Below are positions 1 through 10,318 of a stretch of 34,768 nt of DNA, in pieces. The notes below the pieces were generated by a model. It was not told the DNA's origin and ran no database searches. It saw nothing but the letters and a program-made list of their open reading frames with translations. The stretch comes from Hellea sp. Lineage in GTDB: Bacteria; Pseudomonadota; Alphaproteobacteria; Caulobacterales; Maricaulaceae. Position numbers and translations under genes: made by a program. The stretch is taken from contig JAHDDT010000010.1 of assembly GCA_020629195.1 (NCBI GenBank), positions 1 through 34,768 on the forward strand. Reading direction: 5' to 3'. Numbering within the stretch: position 1 is the stretch's first letter; each line of letters starts with the position of its first letter.

Positions 1-54
1 AAGCGTGTTTAGGTTAATAGCCTAACGTGGGTTCGAATCCCATCCTCACCTCCA
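1..54 (+). tRNA. 3' part of a class II tRNA (Ser-like), truncated by the window start
   Basis: Long variable arm (TAGGTTAATAGCCTA), T-arm GTGGG-TTCGAAT-CCCAT, acceptor 3' strand CCTCACC, discriminator T and encoded CCA. The anticodon lies outside the window, so Ser vs Leu is not proven. Confidence 0.8.
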
Positions 55-56
55 GT

Positions 57-106
57 TGTCGAAAATACCGTTCGAGCGAAGCGAGGACTGTAGTGTATTT
101 TCGACA
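57..106. repeat. 12-bp perfect inverted repeat immediately downstream of the tRNA
   Basis: TGTCGAAAATAC (57-68) and GTATTTTCGACA (95-106), 26-nt loop, no following T-tract. Confidence 0.7.
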
Positions 107-138
107 CATCTTTCGACTAGTAACAACACTAGGACTCC

Positions 139-1317
139 ATGCCCTCATCCTACGACATTATCATTATCGGCGCAGGCGCTGCTGGCTTGATGTGCGGGGC
201 TGTGGCTGGCGCTCGAGGCAAATCTGTTCTTATCATCGACCATGCGCAAAAGCCCGGGGAGAAAATTCGTATCTCTGGTGGGGGACGGTGTAACTTTACG
301 AATGTTCATTGCGGGCCGGATAATTTTATTTCGCAGAACCCGCATTTCGCCAAATCGGCTTTGTCACGCTACTCACCTTATGATTTCATTGATCTCGTGG
401 AACGTTATAAAATCGCCTATCACGAAAAGACCAAGGGGCAGCTTTTCTGTGATGGGCGCAGCCAGCAGATTATTGATATGCTCCTGTCGGAATGTGAAGC
501 AGCGGGCAATGAAATACGCCTCTCGACTGAGGTGCTGGGCATAGAGAAATTTGAAAGCGGATTTGTGGTTACGACAAATCACCAATCGCTTAATACGGAT
601 AAGGTTGTCATCGCCTGCGGCGGGCCGTCTATTCCGAAAATGGGGGCGAGCGGTTATGGCTATAAAGTGGCTGAGCAATTTGGCCTGAAAGTCGTAAAGC
701 CTAAACCCGCCCTAGTCCCGCTTACATTTACCGACGGGTTGAAAGAGCCTCTGAAAACACTTGCGGGGGTCAGCACGGATAGCCGCGTCAATCATCCCGA
801 GGCCAGCTTTGACGAAGCTCTGCTCTTTACCCATCGCGGCTTATCCGGCCCAGCCATTTTGCAAATAAGCTCTTATTGGAATGCGGGCGAGGCTATTACG
901 GTTAACCTTGCGCCCGACACTAATATTTTAGACGCGCTGAAAGAGGCGCGAAACATCTCCCCCCGCCAGAGCCCGAAAGTCTGGCTCTCGCAATATCTTC
1001 CGGCTCGCCTTGCAGAATATATTGCCAGCCATATCAAGCAGCTTCGCCTCGCCGATATGAGTGATGCGGCGCTCGCTAACCTCGCTTTGATGGTCAATGA
1101 GTGGCATATAAAACCTGCGGGTACCGAGGGCTTTCGTACCGCAGAAGTCACCAAAGGCGGGGTGGATACGGATGAGCTCTCCTCTAAAACGATGGAAGCC
1201 AAAAAAGTCCCTGGGCTATACTTCATCGGCGAAGTCGTGGACGTGACGGGCCATCTGGGCGGACATAATTTCCAATGGGCTTGGGCGAGCGGTGTGGCTT
1301 GTGGGCAAGCGATTTAA
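139..1317 (+). CDS. NAD(P)/FAD-dependent oxidoreductase, HI0933/BaiN-like flavoprotein
   Basis: N-terminal IIIIGAGAAGLMCGAVAGARG dinucleotide-binding motif, GGGRCNFTN and C-terminal YFIGEVVDVTGHLGGHNFQWAWASG, typical of this family. Confidence 0.92.
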   Translation: MPSSYDIIIIGAGAAGLMCGAVAGARGKSVLIIDHAQKPGEKIRISGGGRCNFTNVHCGPDNFISQNPHFAKSALSRYSPYDFIDLVERYKIAYHEKTKGQLFCDGRSQQIIDMLLSECEAAGNEIRLSTEVLGIEKFESGFVVTTNHQSLNTDKVVIACGGPSIPKMGASGYGYKVAEQFGLKVVKPKPALVPLTFTDGLKEPLKTLAGVSTDSRVNHPEASFDEALLFTHRGLSGPAILQISSYWNAGEAITVNLAPDTNILDALKEARNISPRQSPKVWLSQYLPARLAEYIASHIKQLRLADMSDAALANLALMVNEWHIKPAGTEGFRTAEVTKGGVDTDELSSKTMEAKKVPGLYFIGEVVDVTGHLGGHNFQWAWASGVACGQAI

Positions 1318-2057
1318 ACCAGTCCATCCCAGAGCAGCTTCAGCCCGACCGCGAAAATCAATCCATATAAAATGCGGTAGAACAGCTCTTGGTCTATACG
1401 CTTAATCAGCCATACCCCTATCAAGACACCTACAGGGGCGAGCGGAATGAGTATGAGCGAGGTCGTGAGATTTGTTTTATCGAACTGTCCGAGCATGGCA
1501 TAGGGCACGAGCTTTACGAAATTCACCACAGCAAAAAACATCACAGCTGTGCCTGCGTAAAGGCGTTTTTCTAGCCCTTGTGGAATGGCATAGGCTTGGA
1601 AGGGCGGTCCGCCTGCATGAGCGATGAAACTCGTAAAGCCTGCGGCGACACTGGCGATAACGCCTAAAGGCTTATTGTCCTTTATAACATCCGTGCGGCC
1701 CTTGGGTTTGAAGATGGCATAAATCGGAAACAGCACCGCAATCAACCCCACGCAAATGCGGACAAATTGATCGTCGACATAGGCCGCCATACTCCAAGCC
1801 GCAAAGATACCCAGAACAGCGCCAGGCAGCATTAAAAAGAGCAGCCGTTTATCCCAATGTTTACGATAGGACCACATGCTCACCCAATCCATAATGATTA
1901 AAATAGGCAGCATGATTCCTGCGGCCTGTATCGGGGAAATGGTCAGCGCCATAAGCGGCACAGCCAATAGTGCTAGCCCGCCAAATCCACCTTTGGAAAT
2001 ACCTGTAATAATCACGGATATCACAGCCGTGATCCAAAAAATCGGGTTATCAATCAT
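1314..2057 (-). CDS. Sulfite exporter TauE/SafE family membrane protein
   Basis: 247 aa, multiple TM segments, GISKGGFGG near the N-terminus and GFTSFIAHAGGPPFQAY mid-protein. Confidence 0.9.
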   Translation of the reverse strand: MIDNPIFWITAVISVIITGISKGGFGGLALLAVPLMALTISPIQAAGIMLPILIIMDWVSMWSYRKHWDKRLLFLMLPGAVLGIFAAWSMAAYVDDQFVRICVGLIAVLFPIYAIFKPKGRTDVIKDNKPLGVIASVAAGFTSFIAHAGGPPFQAYAIPQGLEKRLYAGTAVMFFAVVNFVKLVPYAMLGQFDKTNLTTSLILIPLAPVGVLIGVWLIKRIDQELFYRILYGLIFAVGLKLLWDGLV

Positions 2058-2118
2058 ATCCCGTCTTGACCGTAAAATCGGCCATTTTCAATTAAGAATT
2101 AGCTGTTAAGAGAGAGCT

Positions 2119-2898
2119 ATGACATCAATTGATTTGAATGCAGACCTTGGCGAGGCAGACAATGCTGAGTGGGCGCGTAACGAGGCTGAAATGCTGCGCT
2201 ATATTACCTCCGCCAATATTGCTTGCGGCGGTCATGCGGGCACGGAGAAATCTATGCGCCATATGGTACGGGGCGCTAAAGAAAATGGCGTCCTCATTGG
2301 CGCGCACCCCTCCTATCCCGACAAGGCCCATTTTGGCCGCAAATCTATGACACTCGGCAAAGATATTTCGGCGGATGCACTTAAGGCCTCACTGCTAGAA
2401 CAAATCGCAACGCTTGCAGAAATTGCCGCCGAAGAAGATAGTTTTATTTCATACGTAAAGCCACATGGCGCACTCTATAATGACGCGGTGAGAGACGCGG
2501 AAAAAGCAGAGCTTATCGCAGAGGTTATTACCGCGATTGACCCTCGCCTGATAATGATGGGCGGGCCAAATAGCGAGATGGGACGTGCCGCGAAACGGCA
2601 TGGCCTACTATTTATCGCGGAAGGATTTATTGACCGCCGTTATACTGATGAAGGTCATTTACAGAGCCGCTCTATCGACGGCGCGGTTATCACAGACCAT
2701 AAAGCGCGGCTGGTCCAAGCGAAGAAACTTATCACATTGCAAAGCGTGACGACGGCGTCAGGCAGCGAGCTTCCTATTCAGGTCAAAACATTATGTTTGC
2801 ATGGCGATAGCGCGGGCGCGGTAGAGACGGCGCGTTTGGTGCGCCGCGAAATAGAAGCGCTCGGGATTAAAATAAAGGCTTTTGCCCATGTCCAGTAA
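2119..2898 (+). CDS. pxpA: 5-oxoprolinase subunit A (LamB/YcsF family)
   Basis: IDLNADLGEA, NIACGGHAG, GAHPSYPD, KPHGALYN and CLHGDSAGAV motifs; followed by pxpB and pxpC. Confidence 0.95.
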   Translation: MTSIDLNADLGEADNAEWARNEAEMLRYITSANIACGGHAGTEKSMRHMVRGAKENGVLIGAHPSYPDKAHFGRKSMTLGKDISADALKASLLEQIATLAEIAAEEDSFISYVKPHGALYNDAVRDAEKAELIAEVITAIDPRLIMMGGPNSEMGRAAKRHGLLFIAEGFIDRRYTDEGHLQSRSIDGAVITDHKARLVQAKKLITLQSVTTASGSELPIQVKTLCLHGDSAGAVETARLVRREIEALGIKIKAFAHVQ

Positions 2899-3559
2899 AA
2901 CTCCGACAATAAGGCGTTATGGGGATAGTGCTATTCTCATTGACTATGATGTTCCCGGCTATTCTGACCGTGTGCATACGCGGCTTAATCACCTCGCCCG
3001 AACATTACGTGCGCAGACAATGTGGCAAGAAGTCGTGCCAAGCTATAAAAGCATTTTATGCGTTTTTGACCTCGCGGCCATATCTCTGACACAGGCCCAA
3101 GAGAAAATAGAAGAGACACTCAAAAACCTGTCACGTTCGCCCAAGACAAAAGGTAAAGTTATCGAAATCCCTGTTGTCTATGGCGGACAATATGGCCCGG
3201 ACATGGCGGCGATTAAAAAATCTAGCGGCCTTAATCAGTCTCAGGTCATCGACCTGCATAGCGGACAAGATTACCGCGTTTGTATGATGGGGTTTATTCC
3301 CGGCTTTTGTTTTCTCTCCGAAGTGCCTGAAAGCCTACAACATCCTCGTCATGACACGCCCCGCGCCAATGTCCCTGCGGGCTCTGTTGGCATTGCAGGT
3401 TGGCAAACAGGTATTTACGGTCTCGACAGTCCGGGCGGCTGGCAAATTATCGGGCGAACACCGCTTAAGCTTTTTGATACAACACGGGAAAATTTATTCT
3501 TAATGGAAGCGGGTGATACGCTCCGCTTTATCCCCTCCTCAAAGGCGCTGTTCTCATGA
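2888..3559 (+). CDS. pxpB: 5-oxoprolinase subunit B (KipI/allophanate hydrolase subunit 1 family)
   Basis: GFIPGFCFLSEVPE, TPRANVPAGSVGIAGWQTGIYGLDSPGGWQIIGRTP. ATG at 2888 preferred over the TTG at 2882 used by the track. Confidence 0.94.
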   Translation: MSSKTPTIRRYGDSAILIDYDVPGYSDRVHTRLNHLARTLRAQTMWQEVVPSYKSILCVFDLAAISLTQAQEKIEETLKNLSRSPKTKGKVIEIPVVYGGQYGPDMAAIKKSSGLNQSQVIDLHSGQDYRVCMMGFIPGFCFLSEVPESLQHPRHDTPRANVPAGSVGIAGWQTGIYGLDSPGGWQIIGRTPLKLFDTTRENLFLMEAGDTLRFIPSSKALFS

Positions 3560-4491
3560 TTGAGGTTCTAAACGGCGGAACACGCGCCACGATCCAAGAT
3601 GCGGGCCGTCCTGGCTATCGCCACCTCGGCATTCCGCAAAGCGGCGCCGCAGATAAACTGAGCTTCGCACTCGCCAATTGGATGGCGGGAAATAGATGGG
3701 ATGCCCCCGCGATAGAATGCGCCTTAGGAGGTCTGCATTTGCGGTTTAAAGACAGCACGACAATCGCTCTTGCGGGCGCAGAAATGTGGGCGCAAATTAA
3801 CGGACAAAATGTGAAAAACTTCACAGCCATGCGCGTTGAGAAAGGCGATATTCTTACGCTCAGTTTTGCGCGAGACGGATGCCGGTCATATATTGCAATT
3901 GCTGGCGGACTTAAAGTTGCCGAGTTCATGGGCAGCGCCTCGACCTATCTGCCAGCCGAATTTGGCGGCTTTGAGGGCCGCGCCTTACGCACGGGAGATA
4001 CGCTGACGATTAGCAACAGACCGCGTGAAGCGCCGCGCAAAATTCCGCAAGGCTATACGCCGCGCCTTTCGCGCCATATTGTGTTGCGCGCACGGTCTGC
4101 GGCGGAATGGGAGGATCTGGATAAGCCTAGTCAAAGACATTTATTTGTCAGTCCTTTTCATGCCAGCGCCGCCACAGATCGTATGGGATCTCGGCTGCGC
4201 GGTGACCGCATTCAAACCTCTAAGAACCTCTCTATGACAAGCTCCCCGCTCTTGCCGGGGACGCTACAAGTACCGCCTGATGGACAGCCTATTCTTATGC
4301 TGGTGGATGGGCATTGCACAGGCGGTTACCCGCGCGCCCTTCAAATCATTCGCGCTGACCTCTGGCTTTTGGGTCAAATTGCGCCCGGCTCGCAGGTCAG
4401 TTTCCGCCGCTGTTTTACGGATCAACCGCCCCAAATATTACAAGCCCGCAATAGCTTTTACGGCGGGCTGATAGACGGGTTTGCCTTTTAA
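3556..4491 (+). CDS. pxpC: 5-oxoprolinase subunit C (KipA/biotin-dependent carboxyltransferase family)
   Basis: TIQDAGRPGYRHLGIPQSGAAD, DRMGSRLRG, PILMLVDGHCTGGYP; 4-nt overlap with pxpB. Confidence 0.94.
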   Translation: MIEVLNGGTRATIQDAGRPGYRHLGIPQSGAADKLSFALANWMAGNRWDAPAIECALGGLHLRFKDSTTIALAGAEMWAQINGQNVKNFTAMRVEKGDILTLSFARDGCRSYIAIAGGLKVAEFMGSASTYLPAEFGGFEGRALRTGDTLTISNRPREAPRKIPQGYTPRLSRHIVLRARSAAEWEDLDKPSQRHLFVSPFHASAATDRMGSRLRGDRIQTSKNLSMTSSPLLPGTLQVPPDGQPILMLVDGHCTGGYPRALQIIRADLWLLGQIAPGSQVSFRRCFTDQPPQILQARNSFYGGLIDGFAF

Positions 4492-4512
4492 GCCGCGCGG
4501 CTATAAGCGGCT
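4491..4512. repeat. Short GC-rich inverted repeats between pxpC and pabBC
   Basis: AGCCGCGCGGCT is a perfect 12-bp palindrome (4491-4502). A second GCGGCT copy at 4507-4512 gives an alternative pairing partner for AGCCGC. Confidence 0.5.
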
Positions 4513-4515
4513 AAT

Positions 4516-6267
4516 ATGAGCGCAACTTCGCCATATATTCTACTCGATGATCAGATAACGCATAAGCAGCGTTATTACTCTAGCCCCATTGATATAATCG
4601 AGGCCTATGAGGCTCAATCTGTCTCGGAGGCTTTCGCGCGGCTTAAACATTATCATGAGCAAGGCTATTATCTCGCGGGCTATGCGGCCTATGATTTAGG
4701 CTTCGCGCTAGAACCCAAATTAGCCAGTTTAATGCCAAAAAAACGCAGCGGCCCTTTAATGCAATTTGGCGTCTTTAAATCTGTCTCAGAAACACCCCCA
4801 GCGGCCTGCCTCTATACCGCTTCAGATGTCCATATTGCGCTCAAACCGTCTTGGTCAGAAGCAGAATATAAGGCACGTTTTGACCGCGTTATGGATTACA
4901 TCAAAGCGGGTGATGTGTATCAAATTAACCTGACATTCCCTATGCAAGGAGATTATGACGGCGCGGCAGATACGCTCTATGCTGCGTTTCGCCAGCGCCA
5001 AAAGGGGCGCTACGGCGGAATTGTCTCACTTGGGTCAGGGCCCGAGATTATTTCACTTTCGCCAGAACTTTTCTTTCGCAAGGAAAATCGCGCTATGTCG
5101 ATGCGGCCAATGAAAGGGACGCGTCCTCGCGCGGCTTTGGCGGAAGACGACAATGCCATTCGCGAAGACATGCGCGGCGAGGTCAAATCTCAAGCCGAAA
5201 ACCTTATGATTGTCGATTTACTCCGCAATGATTTATCCCGCGTGTCAGAAGTGGGCTCTGTTAAAGTGCCAGAGCTTTTTGCGCTTGAGACATATCCGAC
5301 GCTGCATCAGATGACATCGCGCGTGACTTCAGACTTAAAAGGCAATGTTTCATTTGAAGATTTATTTAAAAGCCTCTTTCCCTGCGGCTCTGTCACAGGC
5401 GCGCCTAAAATTCGCGCCATGGAGATTATAAGTGAATTAGAAGAAAGCTCACGGGGCGCCTATTGCGGCGGATTAGGCTATATCGATCCCGATGGTGATG
5501 CCTGTTTTAACGTCGCTATTCGCACGCTTATCTTAGAGGCAGGCAAGCTTCGTTATAATGTTGGTAGCGGATTAGTATTGGATAGCGGCGCGGCGGATGA
5601 ATACGCGGAATGTTTATTAAAAGCGGATGTTCTCAAGCAGCAAGACGCAGAGCTTATTGAGACCCTGAAATGGTCACCAAAAGAGGGTTATATCAGAGGC
5701 GAGGCGCATCTATCACGTCTGAAAAAGTCTGCGAAGCATTTGAACTTTCCTTTAAGCGCGCTTGAAAATGTATCGCGCTTACCCTCTCCTAGTGCGGACA
5801 CAGAGCAGCGCGTTCGCTTGAGCCTATCACCAGAGGGGCATCTTAAAATGCGCCATGAAGATTATCATCCTTTGGAAGGCCTAAAAGTTTCTTTGTCCAA
5901 ATATCCTCTCAGCGAAAATGTGCAGCACACGGCGAATAAAATTTCGCACCGGCAGTTTTATGACGGGGAAAGAGAACGGCTTAAAGCGCTCACAGGCGCA
6001 GATGAAGTCTTGTTTTTAAATGAGAATAGTTACCTCTGCGAAGGCTCTTTTACTTCACTTTTTATCGAGCTTGAGGGGCAGCTTTACACCCCGCCTCTAA
6101 GCGCAGGTATTTTGCCGGGCATATTACGCGCCGAATTAATGAAGACAGGACAGGTCATTGAAAAACAGCTGACGTTGAAAGAGCTTAATGCTGCTGAAAA
6201 GGTCTATTGCGGTAACTCTTTGAGGGGACTGATTGTGGCCGAGATCATAAGCGACGTGCCATGTTGA
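4516..6267 (+). CDS. pabB: Fused aminodeoxychorismate synthase component I and aminodeoxychorismate lyase (PabB-PabC)
   Basis: Chorismate-binding core: DVYQINLTFPM, RPMKGTRPR, LLRNDLSRV, GSVTGAPKIRAMEII. C-terminal class IV PLP-type half: LCEGSFTSLFIE, AGILPGILR, CGNSLRGL. Confidence 0.93.
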   Translation: MSATSPYILLDDQITHKQRYYSSPIDIIEAYEAQSVSEAFARLKHYHEQGYYLAGYAAYDLGFALEPKLASLMPKKRSGPLMQFGVFKSVSETPPAACLYTASDVHIALKPSWSEAEYKARFDRVMDYIKAGDVYQINLTFPMQGDYDGAADTLYAAFRQRQKGRYGGIVSLGSGPEIISLSPELFFRKENRAMSMRPMKGTRPRAALAEDDNAIREDMRGEVKSQAENLMIVDLLRNDLSRVSEVGSVKVPELFALETYPTLHQMTSRVTSDLKGNVSFEDLFKSLFPCGSVTGAPKIRAMEIISELEESSRGAYCGGLGYIDPDGDACFNVAIRTLILEAGKLRYNVGSGLVLDSGAADEYAECLLKADVLKQQDAELIETLKWSPKEGYIRGEAHLSRLKKSAKHLNFPLSALENVSRLPSPSADTEQRVRLSLSPEGHLKMRHEDYHPLEGLKVSLSKYPLSENVQHTANKISHRQFYDGERERLKALTGADEVLFLNENSYLCEGSFTSLFIELEGQLYTPPLSAGILPGILRAELMKTGQVIEKQLTLKELNAAEKVYCGNSLRGLIVAEIISDVPC

Positions 6268-6316
6268 CAGCCTAAGGCGAAATCCCCAAACTTTGACTTC
6301 ATGAGGGGTCTGCAGA

Positions 6317-7282
6317 ATGACAGGAATTATCCACGCTATTCACATTTCCAAGACAGGGAAGTCACGTCAGTTAACACCTGAAGAGTATAATTTTCGGCCC
6401 AAAAAAAACGGCTTTGTCTGGCTGCATTTTGACAGAAATCATCCCGACACAGAAACTTTTATGAATGATGATGAAGAAACGGATATTGCCGCAACACGCA
6501 CCCTTCTGGCTGATGATTCCCGTCCCCGTACCATTCTCGATAATGAAAATATTCTACTCAATCTCCGCGGCGTCAACCTCAGTGAGGGCAGTAAGCCCGA
6601 AGACATGGTAGGTATTCGGTTTTATGTGCAAGCCGACAGGGTTCTCTCAATCGAAAAACGGCACCTCAAAGCGACAAGCCATATGGCCAAATATGTAAAA
6701 AGCCTCAAATCTGCCCTAACACCCGGCGGTTTTATCGCAGCTTATTCTCAGGCAATAATCGAACATATGGGGCCGACAGTCACGGATTTGAATGAAGAGG
6801 TTGACGCCCTCGAAGAAAATATTGACGAGGTTCATGCCGCGCAAAGCAGGGGTGTGTTAGCCGAGCTTCGCCGCCAAGCCATTTTATTACGGCGCTATAT
6901 TGCCCCGCAGCGGGATGCTTTGAACACGCTGTCACAGCAAAATTTGAATTATGTTACAGCAGATGACCGTCTGCGTATTCGCGATTCTGCCGACCAAACA
7001 ACACGCATAACAGAAGAGCTAGAAGCCATCAGAGAACGCTGCGCAATTGTTAAAGATCAGCTCACCGATATGCGGGCCGAAGAAATGAACCGCAATATGA
7101 TGATTTTGTCTGTGGTTGCCGCCATCTTCCTGCCGCTTGGCCTTATATCGGGCATGTTTGGAATCAATGTTGGCGGCATGCCTTGGACAGATAATGTTCA
7201 CGGCTTTTGGATTGTGACCGCCAGTATTATCATTATTGCTATTCTACAGCTCATAGTTTTCAAAATTTTGAAATGGATTTAA
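6317..7282 (+). CDS. zntB: CorA-like zinc transporter, ZntB type
   Basis: C-terminal two-TM region with GLISGMFGINVGGMPW, coiled-coil with DALNTLSQQ; strong CorA/ZntB architecture. Confidence 0.88.
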   Translation: MTGIIHAIHISKTGKSRQLTPEEYNFRPKKNGFVWLHFDRNHPDTETFMNDDEETDIAATRTLLADDSRPRTILDNENILLNLRGVNLSEGSKPEDMVGIRFYVQADRVLSIEKRHLKATSHMAKYVKSLKSALTPGGFIAAYSQAIIEHMGPTVTDLNEEVDALEENIDEVHAAQSRGVLAELRRQAILLRRYIAPQRDALNTLSQQNLNYVTADDRLRIRDSADQTTRITEELEAIRERCAIVKDQLTDMRAEEMNRNMMILSVVAAIFLPLGLISGMFGINVGGMPWTDNVHGFWIVTASIIIIAILQLIVFKILKWI

Positions 7283-7307
7283 GCAAACTTACCCCTATAA
7301 GTGTCGC

Positions 7308-8021
7308 ATGAGCGGTCAAAGACTAAGACGTAAAACCTGGCAAATTCTGCCTTTATGCTTAGGAAGTTTATCACTTTCAGCTCTTGTTCTGGCGCAAAGT
7401 TCGGACCGCTTTGACAAGGCTTTTCGCGCGATGAAACGGGATGATAAATTACAATTTGAGTTACCGCCCGCCCCAGAACCGCCGAAATTAGATTGGCTCG
7501 AAAAGTTTTTTGAAGGTCTTGCGGCCTTTATTGATCTTATTTTGCCAATCTTAAAAATCATCTTTTATGTCGGGTTAGGCGCCGTTATTGCGCTTATCCT
7601 CTATGCGATTGCGAAGGTGATTTACGAAACACGCTTTAAGCGCGACGCTAAAGAGGTCATTGAAGACACACCCCCGCCGCTTTATGTGCCCGACCAAGAG
7701 CAAGCCCGTATTCTCCTCGAGGATGTAGATGCGCTCGCCGCAGAAGGACGCTTCGAAGAAGCTGTGCATGAGCTTTTATTTCGGTCCATCCAAGATATCG
7801 ATATTCGCCGGCCCAATACTATTCGCCGCTCACTCACCTCGCGCGAGATTGCGGCGCTGACAATATTAACGCCTGAAACGCGGCAAGCCTTTGCAACCAT
7901 TGGCGGCGTTGTTGAAACCTCTTATTTTGGCGGCAAAAAAATAGGACGCGAAGCCTTTGATATTTGCCGCGCAGCCTATGCGCAATTTGCACAAAAATCC
8001 GCGTGGAAGCAGGCCGCATAG
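7308..8021 (+). CDS. DUF4129-like membrane protein
   Basis: N-terminal signal/TM segment, single TM, C-terminal AAEGRFEEAVHELLFRSIQDI...RSLTSREIA region; position upstream of DUF4350/MoxR/DUF58 genes. Confidence 0.75.
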   Translation: MSGQRLRRKTWQILPLCLGSLSLSALVLAQSSDRFDKAFRAMKRDDKLQFELPPAPEPPKLDWLEKFFEGLAAFIDLILPILKIIFYVGLGAVIALILYAIAKVIYETRFKRDAKEVIEDTPPPLYVPDQEQARILLEDVDALAAEGRFEEAVHELLFRSIQDIDIRRPNTIRRSLTSREIAALTILTPETRQAFATIGGVVETSYFGGKKIGREAFDICRAAYAQFAQKSAWKQAA

Positions 8022-9353
8022 ATGGCGCAAGCTCCGCAGATAAAGAAAACTTCTCGCATCAAGAATACGCTTGAGGGCCGCGAAAAGCGCTCTGGCCTGG
8101 CGGCGCTCATGACGCCCAAAATGATTATGTCACTGGTCATTATTGGCATTTTTTCTTTTGCCGCGCTCGTGACCCTGTCGGGATATGCTGGGGATTTGCG
8201 CGAGAAGGATAATGGTCAAGCCCACGCGCTCTCTCGCTCCGCAATCGGCTTTGGAGGATTAACGCGCTTATTAGGCGATATGGATTACGATGTCCGAATG
8301 GCGCGCACCGAAGACGTTCTATATAAAGATAGCTCAGCCCTACGGGTCTTCACCATGTCGCGCCCCTTTCAAGCTGACGCTTTGGACGATCTGCAAATTT
8401 ACTCGCCAACACTTATTATTATGCCCAAATGGATTACGAGCCCCGTCAAAGGTAGCGGGGGTTGGGTGCAAAAAAGCTATGGTAAGAAACATGTCTGGGA
8501 CGCCGATAATCACGAGCGAGACCTGAAAGAATTAACGGGCGAGATTGATTTTACGATTATTGAGACTGACGACAAATCCGTCACTTACGCGGCCACTTCC
8601 ACGGTTGGCGATAAAGCCGCTTTGGATAAAATTGAAATTGAGAACCTACAATGGGTCAAGGGCAAAAAGCTCGTTGATATTATAAGCGTTAAAGAAGGCC
8701 CTGTTCTGGTTAAAATTGAAGACACGACGACTTACATTTTGTCTGATCCTGATTTTTTAAATACAATGGGCCTTTCCACTAAAAGCCGTGCCCGCTTTGC
8801 CGTAAATATCATTGACGCTGTTATTGCGGATGCAGGCGCCGACACGGGCCGCGTAGATTTTGACCTGACCCTTCACGGTTTTGGCGGAAAAACCAATGTT
8901 GTGAAAGTCCTAACACAGCCCCCTTTTCTTGCGGCCACGCTCTGTCTTCTCGCGGCGGGCGGGCTGATTGCCTGGCAAGCCTTTTCCCGCTTTGGCGACC
9001 CGCTCAAGACCCCGCGAGACTATGCCTTAGGAAAATTCTCTCTGGCAGATAATGCGGCGCGTTTCATTCGCATTGCGGGACGGGAGCCGAATATGGCCCC
9101 CGATTACGTGCGGCTTGTGCGAAAGCAGGTGATTAAAGCTTTAGATTTGAACGGACGACGCGCGCAGGACATAGATACGATTTTAGCGCGGCGAGAAGAA
9201 ACACTTGGTCTGCCAAACAGATATCTTGATCTGCATAACCGTGCGGGCGTGACAATAGATAATATGGCGCTCATGCAACTGGCCGAAGATTTGGGCCGTT
9301 GGAAAGTGCGCATGATTGAAAATACACCTCATAATAAGGGAGAGAGCTCATGA
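8022..9353 (+). CDS. DUF4350-like membrane protein
   Basis: N-terminal [39 protein letters not shown], second TM followed by cytosolic [18 protein letters not shown] region; gene context. Confidence 0.75.
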   Translation: MAQAPQIKKTSRIKNTLEGREKRSGLAALMTPKMIMSLVIIGIFSFAALVTLSGYAGDLREKDNGQAHALSRSAIGFGGLTRLLGDMDYDVRMARTEDVLYKDSSALRVFTMSRPFQADALDDLQIYSPTLIIMPKWITSPVKGSGGWVQKSYGKKHVWDADNHERDLKELTGEIDFTIIETDDKSVTYAATSTVGDKAALDKIEIENLQWVKGKKLVDIISVKEGPVLVKIEDTTTYILSDPDFLNTMGLSTKSRARFAVNIIDAVIADAGADTGRVDFDLTLHGFGGKTNVVKVLTQPPFLAATLCLLAAGGLIAWQAFSRFGDPLKTPRDYALGKFSLADNAARFIRIAGREPNMAPDYVRLVRKQVIKALDLNGRRAQDIDTILARREETLGLPNRYLDLHNRAGVTIDNMALMQLAEDLGRWKVRMIENTPHNKGESS

Positions 9354-10306
9354 GCCTCGAGACTGTAAAAACACTTGCGGATACAATCCGCGCGGAAATC
9401 GGCAAAGCCATTATTGGCCAAACCGATACGGTTGATTTAATGCTCGTCGCGCTATTTTCGGGCGGGCATATTTTGCTCGAAGGTGTTCCCGGCACAGCTA
9501 AGACATTTTTGGCGCAGGTTTTCTCTCATGTCACCAAAATGGATTTCGGACGCATTCAATTTACGCCTGACCTGATGCCAGGTGACTTGCTCGGTACAAA
9601 TTTATTCTCCTTCCAAACCAATGAATTTAACTTGGTAAAGGGACCCATTTTTTGCGACCTCTTATTAGCCGATGAAATTAACCGCACGCCGCCTAAAACA
9701 CAGGCGGCACTTTTGGAGGCCATGCAAGAGCGGCAAGTCACGATTGACGGCGAAGCTTTCCCCCTCGGGAGCCGCTTTATGGTCATTGCGACGCAAAACC
9801 CAATTGAACAGCAAGGCACATACCCCCTGCCCGAAGCTCAGCTGGACCGTTTTATCTTCAAACACGTTTTGGATTATCCAAGCCGCGAAGAAGAAATTGA
9901 GATTGTGCGCCGTCATGGTGCGCGCACAGGCTCTCCAAAAGCCATTGATTTAGGCGTCAAAGCGGTTGTCTCTCGCAAAGATATTGACGCCGCTGTAAAA
10001 GCTGTCGAGAACGTGCGCCTGACCGAAGAGGTCACTCATTATGTTGTGGATTTAGTGCGCGGCACACGCAGCAACCCACTTTTTGAAACGGGCGCTTCCC
10101 CGCGAGCTGCCGCGATGATTTCAGCCGCGGCCCGCGCCCATGCCGCCCTACAAGCCCGTGACTTTGTTATCCCGGATGATGTCAAAGCCATTGCCCTGCC
10201 TGCGCTGCGTCACCGCGCTATTCTCTCTCCTGCTGCTGAGATTGAAGGCCGCACAGCCGATGAGCTCATCTTGCAGGTGATTGAGCAAACAGAAGCGCCG
10301 CGTTAA
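9350..10306 (+). CDS. MoxR family AAA+ ATPase
   Basis: [18 protein letters not shown] (Walker A), [34 protein letters not shown] (Walker B), [24 protein letters not shown]. Confidence 0.97.
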   Translation: MSLETVKTLADTIRAEIGKAIIGQTDTVDLMLVALFSGGHILLEGVPGTAKTFLAQVFSHVTKMDFGRIQFTPDLMPGDLLGTNLFSFQTNEFNLVKGPIFCDLLLADEINRTPPKTQAALLEAMQERQVTIDGEAFPLGSRFMVIATQNPIEQQGTYPLPEAQLDRFIFKHVLDYPSREEEIEIVRRHGARTGSPKAIDLGVKAVVSRKDIDAAVKAVENVRLTEEVTHYVVDLVRGTRSNPLFETGASPRAAAMISAAARAHAALQARDFVIPDDVKAIALPALRHRAILSPAAEIEGRTADELILQVIEQTEAPR

Positions 10307-10318
10307 GGCCAAGCCCGC

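Noticed and set aside
1-140. tRNA as a genomic-island attachment site
   Set aside because: No integrase or recombinase downstream, and the adjacent genes are housekeeping-like.
27-293. 88-aa ORF overlapping the tRNA and flavoprotein start
   Set aside because: Begins inside the tRNA and overlaps the strongly supported CDS at 139 in another frame; no recognisable protein features.
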